A DNA stretch of 10,348 nucleotides from Geoglobus sp. Its GTDB lineage: Archaea > Halobacteriota > Archaeoglobi > Archaeoglobales > Archaeoglobaceae. Positions 1-8,944 of this stretch are shown here, piece after piece. The stretch's first letter is position 1; every line of letters begins with the position of its first letter. The position numbers and the translations under genes were made by a program. Under the pieces are notes generated by a model, which was given only the letters and a program-made list of their open reading frames with translations, did no database searches and was not told the origin of the DNA. The stretch lies in the NCBI GenBank assembly GCA_027016965.1, contig JALURI010000169.1:1-10348 (forward strand), read 5' to 3'.

Positions 1-29
1 TTGTTAAGGAATTGAAGGAGGCCGGTTAG
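1..29 (+). CDS. 3' end of an unidentified upstream gene (partial)
   Basis: From base 3 an open frame reads VKELKEAG and stops at TAG 27-29, directly before the purE start codon at 30. It has the charged, helix-like look of a protein C-terminus, and its end-to-start junction with purE fits the tight spacing of the following genes. Eight residues are too few to name a family. If real, purE is not the first gene of its transcript and its promoter lies outside the window. The frame could be chance, since it is only nine codons long. Confidence 0.5.
15..21 (+). promoter_or_regulatory. Ribosome binding site of purE
   Basis: AAGGAGG lies 8 nt before the ATG at 30 and matches the 3' end of archaeal 16S rRNA. 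It lies inside the tail of the upstream frame and supports the ATG at 30 as the purE start. Confidence 0.75.
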
Positions 30-500
30 ATGAAAGCGGTAATTATTATGGGATCCAAAAGTGATATGGATTATGCTCGAAAGATTGCTGAAAAGCTGGA
101 GTATTTTGAAATAGATTCCGTGATGAGAGTTGCTTCCGCCCACAAAACTCCTGAAAGAGCTCTCGAAATTCTTAGAGAGTACGAGAACGAAGATGTCGTG
201 TTTGTGACGATCGCGGGGAGGAGCAATGCATTGAGCGGTTTTGTCGATGGAAACACATTCAGGCCCGTCATAGCCTCTCCACCCATCAGCGAGAAGTTTG
301 CCGGCATGGACTTGCTTTCGAGCATAAACATGCCCTCTGGAGTTGCTCCGATGCTCGTACTTTATGCTGAAAATTCTGCGCTTGCTGTTGCTAAAATATT
401 TGCCTTAAAGAACAATGATATACGACAGAAGGTCATTGAGTATCAGAGATCGAAGAAAGAAGAGGTCTACAGCGCAGATGAGGAGGCAAAAAGTTTATAA
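30..500 (+). CDS. purE: AIR carboxylase PurE, class II (animal/Treponema-like)
   Basis: This is the phosphoribosylaminoimidazole carboxylase of de novo purine synthesis, a cytoplasmic enzyme. The 156 residues fit a single-domain PurE (usually about 150-170). GSKSD at residues 8-12 forms the first phosphate-binding loop, and SAHKTP at 36-41 carries the conserved active-site His38. The second loop decides the class. Residues 62-70 read AGRSNALSG, where bacterial class I enzymes (NCAIR mutases) have an AAHLPG-type loop. From memory, AGRSN is the signature of class II enzymes, as in the carboxylase half of human PAICS and Treponema denticola PurE. Class II enzymes carboxylate AIR directly with CO2, so PurK is not needed. 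SINMPSGVAP near 98-107 is the conserved substrate-side segment. The next gene, purC, uses the product CAIR. I am very sure of the family and fairly sure of the class, which rests on motif reading without an alignment. Confidence 0.95.
   Translation: MKAVIIMGSKSDMDYARKIAEKLEYFEIDSVMRVASAHKTPERALEILREYENEDVVFVTIAGRSNALSGFVDGNTFRPVIASPPISEKFAGMDLLSSINMPSGVAPMLVLYAENSALAVAKIFALKNNDIRQKVIEYQRSKKEEVYSADEEAKSL
486..500 (+). promoter_or_regulatory. Possible internal archaeal promoter (BRE/TATA) before purC
   Basis: The last codons of purE contain a purine-rich stretch followed by TTTATAA at 494-500. This closely resembles the AAAAG-TTTAAATA element before trpC. A start about 25 nt downstream would fall near 520-525, almost at the purC ATG at 527. 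That would remove the good ribosome binding site at 516-523, which argues that purC is normally translated from a longer transcript. The AT-rich match could also be chance. Confidence 0.3.
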
Positions 501-515
501 TCTAATCCACCAAGC

Positions 516-523
516 GGTGATCC
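516..523 (+). promoter_or_regulatory. Ribosome binding site of purC
   Basis: GGTGATCC lies 3 nt before the ATG at 527 (5 nt if only GGTGAT pairs). It matches the archaeal anti-Shine-Dalgarno complement GGAGGTGATC and fixes the purC start. The purE-purC gap is only 26 nt. Confidence 0.7.
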
Positions 524-526
524 CAG

Positions 527-1549
527 ATGGGAAGCGTTAAGGATCTGGAGATTATAAAGCAGCCTTCAGATAAAACCGGCATCGGCAGGTTTCACTTTTC
601 TGATCGCTATTCTGTCTTTGATTTCGGTGAGATGCCAGATCTGTTGATGAACAAGGGCAAGGCTCTCTGCATGCTTTCAGCATACTTTTTCGAGTTTCTG
701 GAAAAAAAGGGTATAACAACCCACTATCTTGGTCTTGTGGAAGAAAAGGAGGTCAAAAGGTTAAATGAGATTGACAGTCCTTCCAGCACAATGGAAATAC
801 TGCTTGTAAACGTTTACAAACCTGAAAAGATTGGAAGAGAGTATGACTATTCCATCTTCCAAAAACTACACGGTAATTTCCTGATCCCCCTTGAGATAAT
901 CTACAGAAATTCTCTCCCTGAGGGAAGCAGTGTTTTCAGAAGATTGAAAAATGGAGAGATTAAGCCTGAGGACCTTGGGCTCGACACGATTCCTGAATCG
1001 GGGCAGAGGCTCGAAAAGCCGATAGTCGATTTTTCAACAAAACTTGAGGACGTTGACAGGTACCTCAGCAGGGAGGAGGCAAGGAGAATTTCAGGAATGA
1101 ACCAGGAAGAGTTCGAAAAACTGATCGAACTCACACTGATAATTGATGATCTCATAACCAAGGAAGTGAGCAAGGCGGGAATAGTAAACGAAGACGGGAA
1201 GATAGAGGTTGCTTTTAATGAAGAGAGGGAGTTAATGGTTGTTGATGCAATTGGCACACCTGACGAGTGCAGATTCAGCTTTAACAGTATCGAAATGAGC
1301 AAGGAGGTGCTCAGGAGGTATTACCGCAAGACTGACTGGCACAGGAGGGTTGAAAAGAGTAAAGGTGAAGAAGATTGGAGAAGAGTTGTTGGAAAACCAC
1401 CGAAACTGCCAGAAGAGCTGAAAAATGCGGTAGAAGAGATGTACATGTCCGCATGCAACGAAATAACAGGCAGGAAATTTTTCGAGTCTCCAAGCCTTAA
1501 AGAAGTGATGAAAAAGATCTCCGAGTTTATGGAGGTGTACGATGGTTAA
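527..1549 (+). CDS. purC: SAICAR synthetase PurC, long divergent archaeal form
   Basis: Phosphoribosylaminoimidazole-succinocarboxamide synthase joins CAIR and aspartate using ATP, the step after PurE. Visible PurC landmarks, in order, are SDRYSVFDFGEMPD at residues 25-38 (family form SDR-SAFD), IPLEIIYRNSLPEGS at 120-134 (family form VPVE-VVR-Y--GS) and VDAIGTPDECRF at 239-250 (family form DE--TPDSSRF). At 340 residues it is longer than the usual 235-300. The extra length is mainly an insertion-rich stretch around 75-115 and a charged C-terminal third. The N-terminal GK-RD-Y ATP loop of common PurC is not recognisable; DKTGIGRFHF at 15-24 occupies that place. The start at 527 is supported by GGTGATCC just upstream. 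The last 8 nt overlap carA. Family confidence is high from the three motifs and the purE neighbour. Whether the altered N-terminus changes nucleotide binding is unknown. Confidence 0.9.
   Translation: MGSVKDLEIIKQPSDKTGIGRFHFSDRYSVFDFGEMPDLLMNKGKALCMLSAYFFEFLEKKGITTHYLGLVEEKEVKRLNEIDSPSSTMEILLVNVYKPEKIGREYDYSIFQKLHGNFLIPLEIIYRNSLPEGSSVFRRLKNGEIKPEDLGLDTIPESGQRLEKPIVDFSTKLEDVDRYLSREEARRISGMNQEEFEKLIELTLIIDDLITKEVSKAGIVNEDGKIEVAFNEERELMVVDAIGTPDECRFSFNSIEMSKEVLRRYYRKTDWHRRVEKSKGEEDWRRVVGKPPKLPEELKNAVEEMYMSACNEITGRKFFESPSLKEVMKKISEFMEVYDG
1531..1537 (+). promoter_or_regulatory. Ribosome binding site of carA
   Basis: GGAGGTG, a near-complete anti-Shine-Dalgarno match, lies 4 nt before the carA ATG at 1542, inside the purC coding sequence. 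It supports translation of carA from the same mRNA as purC. Confidence 0.8.
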
Positions 1550-2624
1550 GGCTTACCTGGCCCTTGAGGATGGGACTGTGGTTGAGGGCAAGGCTTTCGG
1601 TGCTGAAAGAGATGCTGAGGGTGAGCTGGTTTTCAACACCGCCATGACTGGCTATGTCGAAGCTTTAACTGATCCGAGTTACAGGGGGCAGATCCTGATG
1701 ATGACCTATCCGCTCATAGGCAACTATGGCGTTTGCAGAGAGGATTTTGAGAGCGATGGTGTAAGGGTTGAGGGATTTGTCGTTAAAGAACTGTGCAGGC
1801 ATCCCAGCAACTGGAGGAGCGAGATGAGCGTTGACGAGCTGCTGAAGGAGTATGATGTGCCGGGAATAGAAGGAATGGATACGAGAATGCTCACCAAGAA
1901 GACGAGAATATACGGGGCAATGAAGGCAGTTATAGCCGTTGGAAATGACTTAGACATGGAAAAACTGGTGGAGAGGGCAAGAAGCCAGCCGTCCATAACT
2001 GAACTTGATCTCGTTGATAAGGTCTGTGTGAAAAAGCCAAAAAGAATTGAGGCTGAAAAATCAAGATTTGAGGTGGCGTTGGTAGACCACGGAATAAAAA
2101 CGAGCATCGTCAGGCAGCTTCTACTGAGGAGAGTTAGCGTTACACTTGTACCCTATACCTATCCCGCCGGAAAGATTCTGAAAGAGGATTACGATGGGAT
2201 TTTCATATCCAACGGTCCTGGAGACCCATCACGTATTCAGGAGAGTGTCGAGACCATAAGGAAGCTGGCGGGAAGGCTGCCAATGGCCGGGATATGCCTT
2301 GGTCATCAGCTTGTCGCGAGGGCATTCAACGCAAAGACGTTCAAACTCAAGTTCGGGCATCATGGCGCAAATCAGCCTGTAAAAGATTTTGAAACAGGAA
2401 GGGTGTTCATATCCAGCCAGAATCACGGGTTTGCGGTAGATGAAAAAACCCTGCCAAAAGAACTCGAGGTGACGCAGATAAACCTGAACGACAGAACTGT
2501 GGAGGGCATAAAGCACAGAGAAATCCCGCTGATAAGTGTACAGTATCATCCTGAAGCTGGTCCTGGACCCCATGACACCTACTTCTTTTTCGACGAGTTT
2601 GTGAGGATGCTTGAAACATATTAA
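1542..2624 (+). CDS. carA: Carbamoyl-phosphate synthetase small (glutaminase) subunit
   Basis: CarA hydrolyses glutamine and passes ammonia through a tunnel to CarB for carbamoyl phosphate, the precursor of pyrimidines and arginine. The 360 residues cover both domains. The N-terminal CPSase small-chain domain begins LALEDGTVVEG and carries FNTAMTGYVEALTDPSY at about 31-47. The C-terminal class I glutamine amidotransferase domain has the oxyanion segment SNGPGDP at about 226-232, the nucleophile Cys252 in GICLGHQL, and the other triad residues His336 and Glu338 in QYHPE. The matching E. coli residues are Cys269, His353 and Glu355, so the glutaminase should be active. The ATG at 1542 overlaps the purC stop by 8 nt and has a strong GGAGGTG site. 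carB follows after 9 nt, as expected for subunits made in equal amounts. Confidence 0.97.
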   Translation: MVKAYLALEDGTVVEGKAFGAERDAEGELVFNTAMTGYVEALTDPSYRGQILMMTYPLIGNYGVCREDFESDGVRVEGFVVKELCRHPSNWRSEMSVDELLKEYDVPGIEGMDTRMLTKKTRIYGAMKAVIAVGNDLDMEKLVERARSQPSITELDLVDKVCVKKPKRIEAEKSRFEVALVDHGIKTSIVRQLLLRRVSVTLVPYTYPAGKILKEDYDGIFISNGPGDPSRIQESVETIRKLAGRLPMAGICLGHQLVARAFNAKTFKLKFGHHGANQPVKDFETGRVFISSQNHGFAVDEKTLPKELEVTQINLNDRTVEGIKHREIPLISVQYHPEAGPGPHDTYFFFDEFVRMLETY

Positions 2625-2633
2625 GGTGGTACG

Positions 2634-5859
<3,226 letters not shown>

Positions 5860-5867
<8 letters not shown>

Positions 5868-6591
5868 AAGAGAGATAGAGGAACTTCTGAAAAGGCTGGA
5901 TGGAAAGGACATAGCGAGAATTTTTCTTGAAAAAATATCAGAGAATCTAAAGTACGATGTATTCCGTCACACGAGAGCAGGTAAGCCTGAAGCTGTTCTG
6001 GCAGAGTTCAAATCAAAGGATGAAATCATCAAAATTGCCAAAAATTCCCTGCAAAATAACTCCCCAATTCTTTTCACAAGACTCAGAGATGAACACATGG
6101 ACGAGCTTGAAAGGGCAGGTTTCCACGTGAACAGGGTGGCAAGAACTGCAAGGCACATGAGGCTCGATGAGAACTCAGGAAGTGTTGCGATATTCTCTGC
6201 TGGAAGTTCCGATGTGTCTGTTGCCGAGGAGGCAAAGGAGACAGCTGAGTTTCTTGGAATGAATGTGCTTAAGTTCTACGATGTTGGTGTTGCCGGCATA
6301 CACAGGCTCATTGAACCATTCGAAAGACTGAAAGAAGATGAAGTTGACTCAGCGATAGTTGTTGCAGGAATGGAAGGTGCATTACCTTCAGTTATTGCGG
6401 GGCTGATAGATCTTCCTGTAATTGCTGTTCCAACATCTGTTGGTTACGGAGCACATCTCGGGGGATTCACAGCTCTCTTCTCAATGCTTCAGAGCTGCTC
6501 ATCAGGTGTTGCTGTAGTTAACATAGACAACGGCTTTGGAGCTGCGGTTTTCGCATACCTGATCTCCAGAAGAGTTAAAGGCAGGTTATAG
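5860..6591 (+). CDS. larB: LarB-type AIR-carboxylase-like protein (nickel-pincer cofactor synthesis)
   Basis: LarB carboxylates and hydrolyses nicotinic acid adenine dinucleotide, the first step to the nickel-pincer cofactor of lactate racemase and related LarA enzymes. The protein has the full LarB pattern: ARTARHMRL after a helical N-terminal region, the PurE-like [50 protein letters not shown], and [12 protein letters not shown] near the end. Cys213 in MLQSCSSG corresponds to the cysteine reported to form a covalent adduct in Lactobacillus LarB (Cys221). The PurE fold is shared with the first gene of this block, so older annotation called such proteins PurE-like, but the motifs are those of LarB. 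The chosen start gives 243 residues; ATG 5839 would add seven. larC and larE are not in the window, so a lactate racemase cofactor role is inferred from family only. The stop overlaps the convergent macro gene by 6 nt. Confidence 0.88.
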
Positions 6592-7170
6592 AATTCTTTC
6601 GATGATCTCTTTTGCTGTTTCTATCAGATCTTCCTCATATATGACCAGCGATATCTCCCTCAGATGCATAGCGTTCTCTGAAAAATCTTTAACAACTTTT
6701 GCAAATACCTCAACCACCTTATCAATGGGACACCCATAAATTCCAGCACTTATAGCAGGGAAAGCGATGGATGAAATCCCAAGCTCCTCTGCCTTTCTCA
6801 GTGGGCCGAGAAATGCAAGTCTCAGCTTTTCCTCATGACCTTTATCCCACTTTCCTCTGCACATCGGTCCAACTGTGTGAATTACGTATTTGATCCCTTT
6901 CTGTTCAAGTCTCATCGCAGGAGTTACAACAACCTCTCCATGGTCTATGCTGTCCCTGCTGATTTGCTCTTTCATTGCCTGCTTGCTTATTCTCGTGTAC
7001 ACCTGGGGATTTCCTGCACATGCCTTCGCTATCGCATATGCCACCCCACCACCATGCTCAAGATATCTGTTTGCGGCATTCACAATTGCAACAGCAGGAT
7101 ATGATGTTATATCTCCTCCAACCAATCTCACCCCAATATTCCCGATATTTCTCTCCATGACCACTTCCAT
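6586..7170 (-). CDS. Macro-domain (ADP-ribose-binding) protein, Af1521-like
   Basis: This is a stand-alone macro domain that should bind ADP-ribose and may remove or process it (ADP-ribose-1''-phosphate, ADP-ribosylated side chains or O-acetyl-ADP-ribose). Its 194 residues are one complete domain. Ligand residues known from A. fulgidus Af1521 are present at the same numbers: Asp20 in GDIT, Asn34 in NAANRYLEHGGG, the glycines at 40-42 with Val43, and the SAGIYG phosphate loop at 141-146. The adenine-side Tyr is at 178 because of a two-residue insertion. IDHGEVVVTPAM and GIKYVIHTVGP are typical of this subgroup. The start at 7170 (MEVV) matches the remembered Af1521 N-terminus; an internal ATG at 7158 is possible. 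No ribosome binding site precedes 7170, and a TATA-like element 20-27 nt upstream suggests a leaderless mRNA. It converges on larB and diverges from trpC. Its cellular target cannot be read from the context. Confidence 0.93.
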   Translation of the reverse strand: MEVVMERNIGNIGVRLVGGDITSYPAVAIVNAANRYLEHGGGVAYAIAKACAGNPQVYTRISKQAMKEQISRDSIDHGEVVVTPAMRLEQKGIKYVIHTVGPMCRGKWDKGHEEKLRLAFLGPLRKAEELGISSIAFPAISAGIYGCPIDKVVEVFAKVVKDFSENAMHLREISLVIYEEDLIETAKEIIERIL

Positions 7171-7190
7171 GGGGCCAATTTGAAGTGAGA

Positions 7191-7206
7191 AAATTTAACA
7201 CTCTCG
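7191..7206 (-). promoter_or_regulatory. Probable leaderless promoter of the macro-domain gene
   Basis: On the minus strand, purine-rich CGAGAGTG (7206-7199) is followed by TTAAATTT (7198-7191). The TATA centre is about 25 nt from the ATG at 7170, the usual archaeal TATA-to-start distance, so transcription would begin at or next to the start codon. That agrees with the missing ribosome binding site. The TATA match is good but the BRE is weak. Confidence 0.45.
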
Positions 7207-7226
7207 CTCACTTATGCATTCAGATT

Positions 7227-7241
7227 GGAAAAGTTTAAATA
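7227..7241 (+). promoter_or_regulatory. Archaeal BRE/TATA promoter of the trp operon
   Basis: The BRE-like purines GGAAAAG (7227-7233) run directly into a TATA box, TTTAAATA (7234-7241). The predicted start, about 25-27 nt past the TATA centre, falls at 7262-7266, next to the trpC ATG at 7267. There is no ribosome binding site before that ATG, so the trp mRNA is probably leaderless or nearly so. This is the clearest promoter in the window. Confidence 0.75.
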
Positions 7242-7259
7242 CATAATAGTGGCTTAAAC
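7233..7259. repeat. Inverted GTTTAA/TTAAAC pair over the trp promoter
   Basis: GTTTAA at 7233-7238 and TTAAAC at 7254-7259 are inverted copies with centres 21 bp apart, two DNA turns, so a dimeric protein could reach both from one face. The left arm is the TATA box itself and the right arm lies just before the predicted transcription start. This is the place expected for a repressor site, but the arms are short and AT-rich, so chance is a real alternative. Confidence 0.3.
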
Positions 7260-7266
7260 ACTGTCA

Positions 7267-7962
7267 ATGAGAAAATTCCTTTCAAAAATGATTGATCTCA
7301 AAAAAAGAGAAAAACTGAATGCAGTGGTGGCGGAGATAAAAGTATACTCTCCAAAACACGGAGATCTTCTCAAAGGAAGAGACATCATGGAGATCCTTGA
7401 AGTTTATGAAAGATGCAGATGTGCCGGAATTTCATACATAACCGAAAAAAATCATTTTAAAGGTGATTTTGAAGTGTTCAGAAAAATATGCAAGAATTCA
7501 GAGCTTCCGGTTCTGAGAAAGGATTTCATCGTGACGAAAGATGAGATTGAAAAAACAGCTGAAGCAGAAGGGGATGCCGTCTTGCTAATTTCGAGAATTT
7601 TGAAAGAAAGCACTGCAGAATTTGTTGACTTTGCCCGTGAACATGGAATTGAGAGTGTTGTGGAAGTACACAGCATTAATGATATTGAATATGCAATTAA
7701 TTCTGAAAGCCCAATTATCGGGATAAATAACAGGGACATAGCGATTCTCGAAAAGGATGATGGAAGTATTGAAGTTACAGAGAAGCTTTCACCCCTTATC
7801 GATTCTCATGCTCTCAAAATCAGTGAAAGTGGAATTCAGACAAGAAAGCATGTTGAGAGGGCGTTGAGATATGCAGATGCCATTCTTGTTGGAACCGCAT
7901 TTATGAAGGCTGAGAATATAGAAAGGAAGGTTCTGGAGTTTGTGGGGGATGAAAATGCTTGA
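7267..7962 (+). CDS. trpC: Indole-3-glycerol-phosphate synthase TrpC
   Basis: TrpC closes the indole ring, turning CdRP into indole-3-glycerol phosphate in tryptophan synthesis. The 231-residue TIM barrel keeps the catalytic set defined in the Sulfolobus enzyme: Glu23 and Lys25 in AEIKVYSPKHG, Lys85 in LRKDF, Glu133 in VVEVH, Asn154 in GINNRD, and Glu187-Ser188 in ISESGI. LVGTAFM near the end is the last phosphate loop. The strand-1 motif reads EIKVYSPKHG, a variant of the common EIKRASPSKG. The N-terminal extension is short, about 20 residues before strand 1, against 40-50 in many relatives. The start at 7267 is chosen because the promoter places the mRNA 5' end right there; ATG 7288 would leave even less. 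It is the first gene of the trp operon, fused to neither trpF nor trpD, and it overlaps trpD. Confidence 0.95.
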   Translation: MRKFLSKMIDLKKREKLNAVVAEIKVYSPKHGDLLKGRDIMEILEVYERCRCAGISYITEKNHFKGDFEVFRKICKNSELPVLRKDFIVTKDEIEKTAEAEGDAVLLISRILKESTAEFVDFAREHGIESVVEVHSINDIEYAINSESPIIGINNRDIAILEKDDGSIEVTEKLSPLIDSHALKISESGIQTRKHVERALRYADAILVGTAFMKAENIERKVLEFVGDENA

Positions 7963-8944
7963 AGCTGTTATTGAAGGAAGAAATCTATCTTTCAGAGAAG
8001 CTTACAGAACATTCCGGGAGGTTTTCTCTGAGAATCCGATAAGGGTAGCTGGATTTTTAACAGCTCTTGAGGCAAAGGGATATACGGCCGAAGAAATTGC
8101 GGGTTTTGCAAAAGCCATGAGAGAGTTTGCGGTTAAAATAGATGCAGGTGATGTCTGCGATGTTGTCGGGACAGGTGGAGACAGAACAATGACGATCAAT
8201 GTGAGCACAGCAAGCTCAATCGTGCTCTCAATTTTCGAAAAGATTGCAAAGCACGGAAACAGATCTGTTACATCGAAGAGCGGATCAGCAGATTTTCTTG
8301 AAATGGCAGGGATTGAAATAAATCTCCCTCCAGAAAAACTCGTCATGCTGATAGACGAGACCAATTACGGCTTCATCTTCGCTCCACTTTACCATCCAAA
8401 AATGAAGGATATCATGCCTGTCAGAAAGGCTCTGGGTATAAGAACGGTTTTCAACATCCTCGGTCCATTGCTAAATCCAGCAAATCCATCCTCAATGCTT
8501 GTTGGAGTTAGCTCGGAAAGCATTGCAGACAAAGTTGCAATGGCTTTGAGGTACTTAGGTGTTAAGAACGCGGTTGTCGTCCATGGATACCCATACGATG
8601 AGGTGAATCCATCCGGAACAACATTGGTTATCGAGCTAAGAAACGGAAGTGCTGAGAAATACACCGTAACTCCTGAATACTTTGGACTGAAAAGGACAAA
8701 GGTGATTCCCTGCATATCTCCATCAGAAAGCTATTCAAGGGTTTGCAGGGTTTTTGAAGGGAGAGGTTTTGAGGAGGATAAAGTCTTCATAACTCTTAAC
8801 GCATCAATGGCTCTCTACTCTACTGGCTTTGACGATTTTCACCAATGCAGGGAGATGGTTGAGAGCGTATTTGATGGAACGGTTATGAAAAAGATGGAGG
8901 AAATCGCATGGGTTTCAAAAAGCTTGAAAAGGCAGATCCAGTGA
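7955..8944 (+). CDS. trpD: Anthranilate phosphoribosyltransferase TrpD
   Basis: TrpD transfers phosphoribose from PRPP to anthranilate, the second committed step to tryptophan. Family motifs, numbered from the chosen start, are VGTGGD at 71-76 (PRPP pyrophosphate loop), KHGNRSVTSKSGSADFLE from 99, and the anthranilate-side segment HPKMKDIMPVRKALGIRT followed by FNILGPLLNPA. HGYPYDEVNPSG replaces the usual HG-DGLDE-S form. The length of 329 is normal (about 320-350). Three starts are possible in frame: TTG 7940, ATG 7949 and ATG 7955. I chose 7955 because MLEAVIEGRNLSFREA begins like other TrpD proteins, a G-run at 7944-7948 sits 6 nt upstream, and the overlap with trpC becomes 8 nt, like the purC-carA and carB-larB junctions. 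ATG 7949 is nearly as likely. The gene ends inside the start of trpE. Confidence 0.95.
   Translation: MLEAVIEGRNLSFREAYRTFREVFSENPIRVAGFLTALEAKGYTAEEIAGFAKAMREFAVKIDAGDVCDVVGTGGDRTMTINVSTASSIVLSIFEKIAKHGNRSVTSKSGSADFLEMAGIEINLPPEKLVMLIDETNYGFIFAPLYHPKMKDIMPVRKALGIRTVFNILGPLLNPANPSSMLVGVSSESIADKVAMALRYLGVKNAVVVHGYPYDEVNPSGTTLVIELRNGSAEKYTVTPEYFGLKRTKVIPCISPSESYSRVCRVFEGRGFEEDKVFITLNASMALYSTGFDDFHQCREMVESVFDGTVMKKMEEIAWVSKSLKRQIQ
8896..8900 (+). promoter_or_regulatory. Ribosome binding site of trpE
   Basis: GGAGG lies 7 nt before the ATG at 8908, within trpD. It fixes the trpE start there and not at the in-frame GTG at 8941, which would give a 4-nt overlap but has no such site. The resulting trpD-trpE overlap is 37 nt. 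Confidence 0.75.

Larger units (their letters stand above)
7171..7266. other. Divergent intergenic region between macro gene and trpC
   Basis: This is the only sizeable non-coding stretch in the window, 96 nt, lying between two genes that point away from each other. It contains a strong trp promoter on the + strand and a weaker one on the minus strand. It also holds an inverted GTTTAA/TTAAAC pair (7233-7238 and 7254-7259) and a near-direct repeat (7194-7205 and 7254-7265). I see no small ORF or stem-loop terminator in it. Confidence 0.8.

Noticed and set aside
6835..7183. Plus-strand open frames opposite the macro-domain gene
   Set aside because: The minus-strand reading gives a complete macro domain with all ligand residues; the plus-strand frames show no family features and have no convincing start signals.
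8941..8943. GTG as the trpE start, giving a 4-nt GTGA overlap with trpD
   Set aside because: No ribosome binding site precedes it, whereas ATG 8908 has GGAGG at a good distance.
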